NCBI RefSeq assembly: GCF_946478835.1
Contig: NZ_CAMLDV010000160.1
Location: 1-7,767, forward strand
DNA length: 7,767 bases
Source of the DNA: an uncultured Bdellovibrio sp.
GTDB taxonomy: Bacteria > Bdellovibrionota > Bdellovibrionia > Bdellovibrionales > Bdellovibrionaceae
Direction: 5' to 3'
The first letter of the stretch is position 1, and the number at the start of each line of letters is the position of its first letter. Positions 1 to 6,704 of the stretch are shown here, piece by piece. Both the position numbers and the translations under genes were made by a program. Below the pieces are notes generated by a model. That model saw only the letters and a list, made by a program, of their open reading frames with translations, had not been told where the DNA came from and did no database searches.

Positions 1-88
1 TCTTGTAGACCGCGGCAAGCCACTTCAGACCTTCAGTTTGGTTTTTTGGATAGGGCGGTTGTATGGAGTAAAAATTTGTTAAGTACAT
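1..88 (-). CDS. Partial CDS, N-terminal 29 residues; possible type III polyketide synthase
   Basis: An open frame begins at an ATG at 88 and runs off the left edge. It reads MYLTNFYSIQPPYPK and ends in GLKWLAAVYK. An in-frame TAG lies three codons upstream, so the start is well constrained; the only other choice is a TTG two codons earlier. There is no clear Shine-Dalgarno sequence. It follows the NADH dehydrogenase on the same strand after 44 nt and could be read from the same transcript. The pattern of a short beta strand, then I-x-P-P-Y, then T-x-x-x-L-x-W-L-A resembles the N-termini of chalcone/stilbene-synthase-like type III polyketide synthases. With so few residues that is only a weak family guess. 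The frame looks like real protein, but the function is uncertain. Confidence 0.55.
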   Translation of the reverse strand, partial: MYLTNFYSIQPPYPKNQTEGLKWLAAVYK

Positions 89-89
89 A

Positions 90-115
90 CCCAAAGGCTA
101 AGAGCGGCCTCTGGG
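90..115 (-). terminator. Hairpin between NADH dehydrogenase and the next gene
   Basis: The minus-strand RNA has arms CCCAGAGGC and GCCUUUGGG, nine pairs including one G-U, around an 8-nt loop. It lies 17 nt after the NADH dehydrogenase stop codon and ends one base before the next start codon. No uridine run follows directly, so it is at best a weak terminator. It could instead affect ribosome access to the downstream start or stabilise the 3' end of the upstream message. Confidence 0.3.
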
Positions 116-132
116 CTTGAATAGATCCAGTG

Positions 133-1410
133 TTACGAAACAGGTGTCTTTATTTTTTGGGAACGCCACTCTTTATCAACAATCAAACGGGCTCCACGCT
201 TGAACGTAAAATATGCATACGCCCATTGCCAGATAACGAAGAATTTATTTTTAAATCCAATCAGATAATAAACGTGGATAAATAACCATAAAATCCAGGC
301 AAAAAATCCGCTGAATTTTAAATTGCGAATTTGTGCAATGGCTTTCTTGCGCCCAATTGTCGCCATTTGGCCTTTATCTATATAGTGAAATGTGGTCCGC
401 GGTTTTCCGGCAATTTCGTGTAAGATTTCACGAGCGGCATGATCACCTTGTTGCATGGCTACGGAAGCAAGACCTGGTAAGGATTTTCCGTCGTCGGTTA
501 AATAACAAGCTTGATCACCTAAGACAAAAACTTCGGGATGCTCTTTAAGGCTCAAATCTTTTTCGATAAGCACACGTCCCGCGCGATCCAACGGAACTCC
601 CAAAGTTTTATTTAAACTCGAAGGTTGAACTCCGGCCGCCCAAAAAATTGTTGAAGCCTTGATGACTTCATCTCCAAGGACGACGGAATTTTCTTTGATG
701 TCAGTCACTCGGGTATTTGTCCAAATCTGCACGCCGAGATCTTCTAAATCACGAGCGGCTTTTCTTGAAAGCTCCGGATCAAAAGAAGCAAGGATGCGCG
801 AGCCTGCTTCAATTAGAAGAACACGCGTTTGCGAAGGATCGATATGGCGGAAATCGAGAGTCAAAGTGTGACGACTGATTTCGGCAATGGCCCCGGCAAG
901 TTCAACACCTGTGGGGCCGGCGCCCACGATCACGAAAGTCAGATGCTGCTTTTGTTTTTCAGGATTGCTTTCTTTTTCTGCCATTTCAAAAGCGATCAAA
1001 AGTCGGCGACGAATTTCCGTAGCTTGTTCGAGAGTTTTTAAACCGGGCGCATTTTCTTCCCATTCAGGATGAGCAAAGTAACTGTGTTTTGCTCCGCATG
1101 CTAAAATCAAATAATCGTAATCAATATTGCGATCTGAGACTTCGATTTTTTTATTGGCAAGGTCCACGGATTTTACATTGTCCAAATAGACCGAAATATT
1201 TTTGTACTTAGATAAAATTCCGCGAATGGGACCCGAGATTTCGGCAGGAGAAAGTCCTGCAGTGGCGACTTGATAAAGCAAAGGTTGGAAAAGATGATAG
1301 TTGCGACGATCAATCAGAGTGACAGAGACATCATCTTTATTGCCTAGAGCGCGAGCCGCTTTGAGTCCCGCAAATCCACCACCGACGATGACGACTTTTT
1401 TGCTTGCCAT
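133..1410 (-). CDS. ndh: Type II NADH dehydrogenase (NDH-2)
   Basis: This 425-residue flavoprotein should pass electrons from NADH to membrane quinone without pumping protons. It has the two-dinucleotide-fold layout of the family. An N-terminal FAD site is GGGFAG at residues 10-15, followed by the typical YHLFQPLLYQVATAGLSP block at 38-55. A second Rossmann motif for NADH is GAGPTG at 163-168, and a C-terminal FAD contact is VLGDQA at 296-301. Residues about 366-404 are hydrophobic and aromatic, as expected of the membrane-associated C-terminus. Length is normal. The ATG at 1410 has an AGG five bases upstream. The gene lies 99 nt after the permease stop, with its own candidate promoter and an inverted repeat in between. 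Related flavoproteins such as sulfide:quinone reductase are less likely, because no paired redox cysteines are visible. Confidence 0.93.
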   Translation of the reverse strand: MASKKVVIVGGGFAGLKAARALGNKDDVSVTLIDRRNYHLFQPLLYQVATAGLSPAEISGPIRGILSKYKNISVYLDNVKSVDLANKKIEVSDRNIDYDYLILACGAKHSYFAHPEWEENAPGLKTLEQATEIRRRLLIAFEMAEKESNPEKQKQHLTFVIVGAGPTGVELAGAIAEISRHTLTLDFRHIDPSQTRVLLIEAGSRILASFDPELSRKAARDLEDLGVQIWTNTRVTDIKENSVVLGDEVIKASTIFWAAGVQPSSLNKTLGVPLDRAGRVLIEKDLSLKEHPEVFVLGDQACYLTDDGKSLPGLASVAMQQGDHAAREILHEIAGKPRTTFHYIDKGQMATIGRKKAIAQIRNLKFSGFFAWILWLFIHVYYLIGFKNKFFVIWQWAYAYFTFKRGARLIVDKEWRSQKIKTPVS

Positions 1411-1434
1411 ACAAACCTCGTTTGCGATGAGGCC

Positions 1435-1463
1435 ATACTAGCACCGATGCTTTAGGAAGAAAA
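1435..1463 (-). promoter_or_regulatory. Candidate promoter for the NADH dehydrogenase gene
   Basis: On the minus strand GTGCTAGTAT (1444-1435) gives a TG-extended -10 box TAGTAT. The -35 region at 17-nt spacing, TTTTCT at 1463-1458, is poor. Transcription would start near 1428, giving a leader of about 18 nt before the ATG at 1410. The same GTGCTAG core occurs in the better promoter of the RRM gene, which supports the call. The -35 region lies inside a perfect inverted repeat. Confidence 0.4.
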
Positions 1464-1478
1464 TCAATCTTCCTAAAG
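1450..1478. repeat. Perfect 11-bp inverted repeat, 7-nt loop
   Basis: CTTTAGGAAGA at 1450-1460 is exactly repeated in inverse as TCTTCCTAAAG at 1468-1478, separated by AAATCAA. It lies 31 nt after the permease stop and covers the -35 region of the candidate NADH dehydrogenase promoter. No T-run follows on either strand, so it is not a standard intrinsic terminator. It could be an operator, or a 3'-end hairpin for the upstream operon. Confidence 0.6.
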
Positions 1479-1509
1479 TCGGAACTCTAACAGGTTTTAC
1501 ACATTGTTG

Positions 1510-2844
1510 TTATTTAGCGACAGGAGTTTTATTGCTTCGAACCAGCAGGATACACAAGAGCAAGGCCGGTATTCCCACAAGAGCCGTGCTTAGGAAAAAC
1601 AAAGCGTAACCTTCCATGAGTGAGCGGCCCTCAGAAAAAGTCTGCACCATCACGCCCGAGAAGCCTTTAAGAACTTTTCCTAACAAAGCATAGAAAGAAC
1701 TTAGGAGCGCATACTGAGTTGCGGTGTATCCAAAAGTTGTGAGGCTCGACATATAACCGACAAGGGCTGTTCCCGCAAAACCAGAAGCGAAGTTATCAAT
1801 CACCATCGCCGCTGTGAAGACTTCATTGCTAGGTCCTACCATCGCTAAAAGAGAAAACCCTAAATTAGAAGCAGGTCCAATCACTGCACCTACTAACAAG
1901 GTTGTGATAAATCCAAAACGAACCGCAGAAAGTCCACCAGCAGCAACACCGATCACAGAGGCAATCAAGCCAATCGATCCGCGCACGGCTCCCACAGTTT
2001 CTTTTGTGATTCCGATATCAGCATAAAAAGGATTCGCCATCGGTCCCATCATAAAGTCGGAAAGGCGATACAAACTGACGGCAGCCAGAATCAACAACGC
2101 TTTTTTCCCGTGTTGTTTGAAGAACGCAATAAAAGGTCCACAGACAGCATCAAAGATCCCGCGCAGATTCCACATCGTTCCCGTTTCGTGACCTGTGATA
2201 TTGCGACCGGGTTCGACAGCAAGGAAAGTAGCAATCAGTCCAACGGCCATCAATGCACCCATCACGGTGTATGAAAGTGCCCAGCCGACGGAGGCCGCAA
2301 TAATTAAAATCAATGCATCTGTTAAGAGCAGGGAAGCGCGATAACCTAATTGATATGCGGAAGATAAAAGAGCCATGTCTTCACTGGCATCAGAGACTTC
2401 AATCCTCCATGCATCCACAACAATATCTTGAGTTGCCGAGGCAAAGGCCGCTAGCGCTGCAAGTCCTGTGAAAAGCCACAAGCCGCCTTCAGGTTTCACC
2501 ATCGCCATTCCTAAAAGTCCCAAAGCGACAAGGATTTGTGAAATCACCATCCAGCCACGACGACGTCCTAACCATTTTCCAATCAGTGGAGCATCGGCTT
2601 TATCAATCAAAGGAGCCCACAAAAATTTCAGCGAGTAAGCTAACCCCACCCACGAAAGAAACCCGATGGTCGCAAGCGTGATGCCACTTTCACGCAACCA
2701 GAATCCCAAAGTATTTCCGACAAGCATAAAAGGAAGACCCGAAGAAAATCCCAAAGCCAGCATGATGGCGACCTTAGGGCGAGTCACGGCGCGAAGAGTT
2801 TGCATCCAAGAAGGCTTCGTCGATTTTTTTGTAGTTGTGGTCAC
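1510..2844 (-). CDS. ampG: AmpG-type muropeptide permease (major facilitator superfamily)
   Basis: A polytopic inner-membrane transporter of the AmpG branch, which imports anhydromuropeptides from peptidoglycan breakdown by proton symport. In numbering from the chosen start, AmpG signatures are GFSSGLP at 32-38, KFLWAPLID at 73-81, GRRRGW at 93-98 and SATQDIVVDAW at 136-146. About twelve or more hydrophobic segments follow. The 444 residues compare with roughly 490 in E. coli. I chose the GTG at 2844 because it overlaps the deaminase stop as TAGTG, with AGAAAG eight bases upstream, which implies coupled translation. Another GTG at 2880 would add 12 charged residues but has no visible ribosome site. 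An ATG at residue 14 also exists. It is the last gene of the four-gene cluster. Related MFS carriers, for example of acetyl-CoA, remain possible. Confidence 0.85.
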   Translation of the reverse strand: MTTTTKKSTKPSWMQTLRAVTRPKVAIMLALGFSSGLPFMLVGNTLGFWLRESGITLATIGFLSWVGLAYSLKFLWAPLIDKADAPLIGKWLGRRRGWMVISQILVALGLLGMAMVKPEGGLWLFTGLAALAAFASATQDIVVDAWRIEVSDASEDMALLSSAYQLGYRASLLLTDALILIIAASVGWALSYTVMGALMAVGLIATFLAVEPGRNITGHETGTMWNLRGIFDAVCGPFIAFFKQHGKKALLILAAVSLYRLSDFMMGPMANPFYADIGITKETVGAVRGSIGLIASVIGVAAGGLSAVRFGFITTLLVGAVIGPASNLGFSLLAMVGPSNEVFTAAMVIDNFASGFAGTALVGYMSSLTTFGYTATQYALLSSFYALLGKVLKGFSGVMVQTFSEGRSLMEGYALFFLSTALVGIPALLLCILLVRSNKTPVAK

Positions 2845-4481
2845 TAGATGTTCTTTCTCAGTTTTTTTCTCATCGTCCACAAAAGGTGGCTGATGTATGG
2901 GCGACGGGTTTCCCCGGTTGTTACCATTAGTAGTTTTGTGATCTTAAGGTTTACAGCATCTGTATAAAGCAAGATCAACATCTCATAAATAAAATTCGTA
3001 TTCAGCGTGACGTAGTTGTCAGTTCCAACTCCGAGCTGCACGCCTTTTTTCTCCCACCACGAGAACGGATGATCTTTGTAGTCTTCAAATTTTCCGGTGA
3101 GTTTATTGTTCGAAGAAGGAAGCGACACCAAAGTCACCCCTTTTTGAATCATACGATTTAAAACATCGTGCTGATAATGTTCAACCTCACGAGCCGTGTG
3201 GAACTTCGCTTTTACAAATAAAATATCTTCAGCAGGAGTTAACGGCGTACCTTGGAGAACTTTATCGAGAACGCCGCGATTAAAACCCCAATCCAATTCC
3301 ACGAGCTCTCTGTGCAGAGGATCTTTGTCAGTGATCGGTTGGCCTTTTTGATTTTTCGCGTGAAGGTCTTGGTAAATGCGGTGGAAGTATTTGTTGGGAT
3401 TAATACCCAAACTGATTCCGTGTTCTAAAGTATCGATGTGCCAAATGTTCATGGCATTATCGACGGCCTGGATCCCTTTTTTTAAGGTGTACCAAGTTTC
3501 CCCGTGATGCGAACGAATTTTAAATCCGCGATATTGAAGTTTGCGGAAACCTGATTGCATTTCATTGAAATGCTCTTTGCGGTAAAGCTCACGCTCGTCT
3601 CCGACCGTATCCACATCCGTCATATGACGAACAAGGAAAGGATATTTGTCCAACATGTGCACGATTTCGTTGATCTGCTCCATGAAGTGAGCTTGGCGAT
3701 TTGCATACTTTTCCGCGTCAAAGTGATTGGCTTCCTTACGGAAAGACGGGGAAAGAATAAAATCAAAATGCGGATGCTGTTCTTGAAATTTTCTAAAGCC
3801 GTCGTAAAGACCTAACACGACATCTTCGGAAGTCACGTCATCAATTCCAGGAATTTGCTCTGAAGAACTGGAAGTCGAACGTGACAAGGAAAATTTCAAA
3901 CGAATGCGACCGACATTGTATTTGTGATAAAGCTCCTGCGCCATGTGATAGGCCGCTTCTTCGTGAGCCTCTCTGGAAATAAAAATCAATTTCGGAAGAT
4001 ACAAAATTTTAAGATAACGGGAAAAGCCTTCGTTTTCCTGTAGACGAATCAAGCGGTCCACATCTTCGACAGAGCGAATTGGCAAAGCTTTGTCACCATA
4101 CACTTCACGAATTTTTTCTTCGTAAATATCTTTGTGCGGACCTTCTAAAAGTTTTTTTAAGCGAGGATAAATAAACTCCGCCGTGATCGCGCCTGTTAAG
4201 TGGATGTGCTCTTCATTGTACTTTAACGGAAAATGTTTAAAGAATTCCGCAAGTGCTGCAGACACGGGGTGTTTTAACAAGGCACTGATCGTGACTTGGT
4301 TGATTTGAAAGCGATTGAGCAACTCACGAAACTCTTCGACTTGTTTAAACGCATCAGGATGACGTTGTTTTAAATCCGAAGAGATTAAAAGATCAATAGT
4401 GTCAGAGAGCGAAATTCCATTCGTTTCACTGATAATAGTCGTGAGGGCCGAGGTCAGTTGATTATGAACATCCGTATTCAT
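2844..4481 (-). CDS. Adenosine-deaminase-like metal-dependent hydrolase, extended form
   Basis: A 545-residue member of the adenosine/AMP deaminase superfamily (amidohydrolase TIM barrel). Metal and catalytic motifs appear in order: HIHLTGA at 92-98 (two metal histidines), HHGE at 325-328 (metal histidine, probably His326, and catalytic glutamate), LEHG at 352-355 in place of the usual IGHG, PSSNNKLTG at 455-463, and GTDN at 486-489, where the metal aspartate is kept. It departs from classical adenosine deaminase (about 340-360 residues) in three ways: about 75 extra residues before the HxH motif, an insertion of about 75 residues between His354 and PSSN, and Asn489 where the family normally has a second aspartate. 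Hydrolytic deamination of a nucleoside or nucleotide is likely, but the substrate is uncertain. It starts 9 nt after the acetyltransferase stop, with a weak ribosome site, and ends overlapping the permease start. No signal peptide is visible, so it should be cytoplasmic. Confidence 0.8.
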   Translation of the reverse strand: MNTDVHNQLTSALTTIISETNGISLSDTIDLLISSDLKQRHPDAFKQVEEFRELLNRFQINQVTISALLKHPVSAALAEFFKHFPLKYNEEHIHLTGAITAEFIYPRLKKLLEGPHKDIYEEKIREVYGDKALPIRSVEDVDRLIRLQENEGFSRYLKILYLPKLIFISREAHEEAAYHMAQELYHKYNVGRIRLKFSLSRSTSSSSEQIPGIDDVTSEDVVLGLYDGFRKFQEQHPHFDFILSPSFRKEANHFDAEKYANRQAHFMEQINEIVHMLDKYPFLVRHMTDVDTVGDERELYRKEHFNEMQSGFRKLQYRGFKIRSHHGETWYTLKKGIQAVDNAMNIWHIDTLEHGISLGINPNKYFHRIYQDLHAKNQKGQPITDKDPLHRELVELDWGFNRGVLDKVLQGTPLTPAEDILFVKAKFHTAREVEHYQHDVLNRMIQKGVTLVSLPSSNNKLTGKFEDYKDHPFSWWEKKGVQLGVGTDNYVTLNTNFIYEMLILLYTDAVNLKITKLLMVTTGETRRPYISHLLWTMRKKLRKNI

Positions 4482-4490
4482 GTATGAAGG

Positions 4491-4946
4491 TTATCGAGGA
4501 ATCAGAGGCTTGTACATGACTTTATGGGGACCGATGTCTTTCATTTCAAACAGAGGCCCGTGATAGTAAAATCCGAGTTTTTCATAGAATGGAAAAGCTT
4601 TGATGCGAGCATTGAACCATAAAAAATCGCAGCGTTTTGAACGAAGATGTTCGACTCCGTAGCGCAAAAGTTTTTGGCCAAAGCCCTGGCCCCGGTATTT
4701 GTCGTCGGTCGCCATTCCACGCAAGCGATACGGAAAGCCTGCAGAAAAATCGGGATGCGACTCTAAAAGAAAAGTCGCCACAGAAACAAGTTTGTCTGCG
4801 TGAAAAAGGCCGAAATGGTAAGTGGTCGGTAAATCGTCCCCGACGTTGATACATTCATCGGGGCGCAAGAAAGGTTTTAAAACCCTTTGGCGTATAGGCA
4901 GAGTTTCGGCGGTGGTTATTTCTCTGATGTCGTACTGCAAACTCAT
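4491..4946 (-). CDS. GNAT-family N-acetyltransferase
   Basis: A 151-residue single-domain acetyltransferase expected to move an acetyl group from acetyl-CoA to an amine. The family fold is visible: a strand ending LRGMAT at 75-80, then the acetyl-CoA pyrophosphate loop RGQGFG at 85-90, a helix QKLLRYGVEHL, and the late motif FYEKLGF at 120-126. Length is typical. The gene sits between the HNH endonuclease (10 nt away) and the deaminase (9 nt away), so it is part of one operon. AGAGA lies directly before the ATG, a weak ribosome site that suggests dependence on translation of the upstream gene. The substrate (antibiotic, protein N-terminus, lysine or small amine) cannot be told from the sequence. 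Confidence 0.87.
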   Translation of the reverse strand: MSLQYDIREITTAETLPIRQRVLKPFLRPDECINVGDDLPTTYHFGLFHADKLVSVATFLLESHPDFSAGFPYRLRGMATDDKYRGQGFGQKLLRYGVEHLRSKRCDFLWFNARIKAFPFYEKLGFYYHGPLFEMKDIGPHKVMYKPLIPR

Positions 4947-4956
4947 TCTCTAAAAT

Positions 4957-5490
4957 TTACCCTGTGTTCAACCTTAGGTAGGGGGCCCAGTCAGGGGGCA
5001 CATGGTCTTCGCTAATTTCAAGTTGTAGTGTTGGTAACCAGTTTGGTGCGCGGGGCTCTGTGAGTAAAGGCATATTTGCAGATCGCGGAGTGCGATTGGC
5101 TTTTTTCTGATTACAGTCTCTGCAGGCAGAAACGACATTGGTCCAGTTTTTTGGGCCGTTCTGAGAAGCAGGAACGACGTGATCAAGAGTGAGCTGTTTG
5201 GCGGGTAGTTTTGTTGCGCAATATTGGCAGGTGTAATTATCTCGGATGTAGACGTTTTCTCGACAAAACCGAACTGCGTTAGAGGTCCGGGGCCGTACAT
5301 AACTTTTCAGCCGCAAGACACTGGGCAGTTGAAACCTTCGTTGAACAGATCGGGCAAACGCAGAGTGATATTCCAGTATCTCTACCTTACCCTGAAACCA
5401 CAAAACCAAGGCCTTTTGCCAACTTACAACCCGCATGGGTTCGTAACTAGAGTTGAGCAATAAAGACCTCAGTGAGGATACGTGCATCAT
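4957..5490 (-). CDS. HNH endonuclease family protein
   Basis: A 177-residue protein with a C-terminal HNH nuclease domain. Zinc-type pairs are CQYC at 88-91 and CRDC at 123-126. The catalytic core is LDHVVP at 102-107 (Asp103-His104), with asparagines in the KNWTN segment at 114-118. The N-terminal region, with LLNSSYEPMRVVSW at 11-24 and the later LPSVLRLKSYVR, matches the common bacterial stand-alone HNH family often found in Bdellovibrio, myxobacteria and actinobacteria. Its cellular role is poorly known; DNA repair or metabolism is usually suggested. It is the first gene of the minus-strand operon. A strong GAGGGGGG ribosome site sits 5 nt before the first of two adjacent ATG codons, so the protein may start at 5490 or 5487. 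There is no neighbouring methylase or integrase, which argues against a restriction system or homing element. Confidence 0.88.
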   Translation of the reverse strand: MMHVSSLRSLLLNSSYEPMRVVSWQKALVLWFQGKVEILEYHSAFARSVQRRFQLPSVLRLKSYVRPRTSNAVRFCRENVYIRDNYTCQYCATKLPAKQLTLDHVVPASQNGPKNWTNVVSACRDCNQKKANRTPRSANMPLLTEPRAPNWLPTLQLEISEDHVPPDWAPYLRLNTG

Positions 5491-5495
5491 GCTTT

Positions 5496-5503
5496 CCCCC
5501 CTC
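5496..5503 (-). promoter_or_regulatory. Ribosome binding site of the HNH gene
   Basis: Minus-strand GAGGGGGG lies 5 nt before the ATG at 5490 and 8 nt before the ATG at 5487. It supports the start, while leaving open which of the two tandem ATGs is used. Confidence 0.7.
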
Positions 5504-5516
5504 AGGTACTTCTTTA

Positions 5517-5546
5517 ATTGTAGCTAAGGTCGGTGTTTCATTTCAA
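5517..5546 (-). promoter_or_regulatory. Sigma-70-type promoter of the HNH-GNAT-deaminase-permease operon
   Basis: On the minus strand TTGAAA (5546-5541) and TACAAT (5522-5517) are separated by 18 nt. Each matches the housekeeping consensus at five or four of six positions. Transcription would begin near 5510, giving a leader of about 20 nt that contains the strong ribosome site. No other good promoter is seen before the permease gene, so all four genes probably depend on it. Confidence 0.6.
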
Positions 5547-5630
5547 GCCCCCTCGTTAAATATTCAGAAGAACTAGGCGTTTTAGATTGCATAAGAAATG
5601 TAATAGTGGGAAAACCGCCTCTATATTGAA

Positions 5631-5636
5631 AAGGAG
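5631..5636 (+). promoter_or_regulatory. Ribosome binding site that sets the slyD start
   Basis: AAGGAG lies 7 nt before the ATG at 5644. The frame is open upstream to an ATG at 5587, but that start has no ribosome site and adds 19 residues not typical of SlyD. This site therefore decides the start. No convincing promoter for slyD is visible in 5547-5630. Confidence 0.8.
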
Positions 5637-5643
5637 CATCAAA

Positions 5644-6117
5644 ATGAGAAGAGTATTGGCATTTAACTATGTTTTAAAAGGACCTGATGGAAATGTGCTG
5701 GATGCTTCTGAGCGCGGACAACCACTTCCATTTTTGGAAGGCGCAGGACAAATCATTCCTAAACTTGAAGAAGAAATCAAAGACCTTAAAGAAGGCGATA
5801 AAAAAATCGTAAAGCTTGCTGCAAAAGATGCTTACGGTGAAATGAAAGACAATATGTTCATGGACGTTCCAAAAGAAGAACTAGCACACCTTCCACAATT
5901 GGAAGTGGGCGCGCACCTTCGTTTGGAATTGGGCAGCGGTGCACACATCGTGCGCGTTTCAAAAATCACAGACACTCACGTGACTCTTGATGGAAATCAT
6001 CCTCTTGCTGGACAAGATCTTGAATTCGACATTGAGATGGTTTTGGTTCGTGAAGCGACGACTGAAGAAGTGTTGCATGGGCACCCACACGGCCTACACG
6101 GAAACGCTGGACATTAA
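5644..6117 (+). CDS. slyD: FKBP-type peptidyl-prolyl cis-trans isomerase, SlyD family
   Basis: A 157-residue cytoplasmic prolyl isomerase and folding chaperone. The FKBP half contains FLEGAGQIIPKLE at 30-42 and the DAYGE segment at 62-66. The insert-in-flap chaperone domain occupies about 67-117. The FKBP fold then closes with GNHPLAG at 117-123 and VREAT at 135-139. The tail is histidine-rich (His145, 147, 149, 152 and 157), as in metal-binding SlyD proteins that support nickel handling. It is shorter than the 196-residue E. coli protein, which has a long His/Cys tail. A trigger-factor role is not implied. The gene is followed after 16 nt by yajQ, so the two are probably one transcript. Confidence 0.93.
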   Translation: MRRVLAFNYVLKGPDGNVLDASERGQPLPFLEGAGQIIPKLEEEIKDLKEGDKKIVKLAAKDAYGEMKDNMFMDVPKEELAHLPQLEVGAHLRLELGSGAHIVRVSKITDTHVTLDGNHPLAGQDLEFDIEMVLVREATTEEVLHGHPHGLHGNAGH

Positions 6118-6133
6118 TTTTCGGAGTTGAGCA

Positions 6134-6619
6134 ATGCCTTCGTTTGATATTGTTTCTGAAATCGATACTCAAGAAGTAGATAATGCTATTAACCAGGCTC
6201 GTAAAGAGGTTGAGGGGCGTTACGATTTTAAAGGCAGTAAGGCTGAGATTCAGTGGGACAAAAAAGAAATTACTTTGCTCGCTGAGGACGAATATAAAGT
6301 TGAAGCTATGGGCAGTATCTTGCAGACAAAGTTGCACCGTCGCGGCATCGATATCAAGGCTATTAAGTTTGAAAAAATTGAAGAAGCCGGTGGTCGTATG
6401 CTGCGTCGAAAGGTCACATTGGTTCAAGGTATTGACCGCGAAATTGCTAAAGATGTTATTAAATTGATTAAGGATTCTAAGCTGAAAGTGCAGCCTGCGG
6501 TTGCGGACGACAAGATCAAAGTTTCATCAAAAAGTATTGATGAATTGCAGGAATGTATCAGCCTAGTACGCGGTGGTAATTTTCCGATTCCCTTACAATA
6601 TAATAATATGCGTTCGTAA
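6134..6619 (+). CDS. yajQ: YajQ family nucleotide-binding protein
   Basis: A 161-residue protein of the YajQ (DUF520) family, full length and well conserved. It opens with MPSFDIVSE, has RYDFKGS at 29-35, a central charged region around 85-120 with GIDREIAKDVIK, and ends with LQYNNMR at 154-160. Family members are small cytoplasmic proteins with two ferredoxin-like folds that bind nucleotides or RNA. Xanthomonas and Pseudomonas homologues have been reported to bind cyclic di-GMP and affect gene expression and virulence. Whether this one does is not visible in the sequence. GGAG sits 7 nt before the ATG. It is probably co-transcribed with slyD. No terminator hairpin is seen after the stop, and the promoter of the next gene begins within 10 nt. 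Confidence 0.93.
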   Translation: MPSFDIVSEIDTQEVDNAINQARKEVEGRYDFKGSKAEIQWDKKEITLLAEDEYKVEAMGSILQTKLHRRGIDIKAIKFEKIEEAGGRMLRRKVTLVQGIDREIAKDVIKLIKDSKLKVQPAVADDKIKVSSKSIDELQECISLVRGGNFPIPLQYNNMRS

Positions 6620-6627
6620 AATTGGGC

Positions 6628-6655
6628 TTGCACGTTTTTTGGGCTGTGCTAGCCT
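6628..6655 (+). promoter_or_regulatory. Promoter of the RRM RNA-binding protein gene
   Basis: TTGCAC (6628-6633) and TAGCCT (6650-6655) are 16 nt apart, with TGTGC directly before the -10 as a TG-extended element. Transcription would start near 6662, leaving an untranslated leader of about 85 nt before the GTG start. The GTGCTAG core is shared with the candidate promoter of the NADH dehydrogenase gene. Confidence 0.6.
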
Positions 6656-6704
6656 AGATCTCAGTTAAAGTTCCCCGTGTGAGTGTTCTCGATTTTTTGC
6701 TGTT

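Noticed and set aside
3555..3815. 86-codon plus-strand frame inside the deaminase gene
   Set aside because: Antisense shadow of a coding region with conserved motifs, without a ribosome site.
4582..4854. 90-codon minus-strand frame inside the GNAT gene
   Set aside because: Shadow of the acetyltransferase; the composition is arginine- and phenylalanine-rich without a family signature.
4974..5300. 108-codon minus-strand frame inside the HNH gene
   Set aside because: It is the alternate frame of a clear HNH domain with intact CxxC and DH motifs; no separate start signal.
4957..5490. HNH protein as part of a restriction or homing system
   Set aside because: There is no methylase, intron, intein or integrase nearby; the N-terminal region matches a common stand-alone family.
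5587..5643. 19-residue N-terminal extension of SlyD from an upstream ATG
   Set aside because: The ATG at 5644 has AAGGAG at ideal spacing and matches the normal SlyD N-terminus; the upstream ATG has neither.
5966..6427. 153-codon open frame on the minus strand across slyD and yajQ
   Set aside because: It lies opposite two well-conserved genes, has no ribosome site and its translation shows no recognisable domain.
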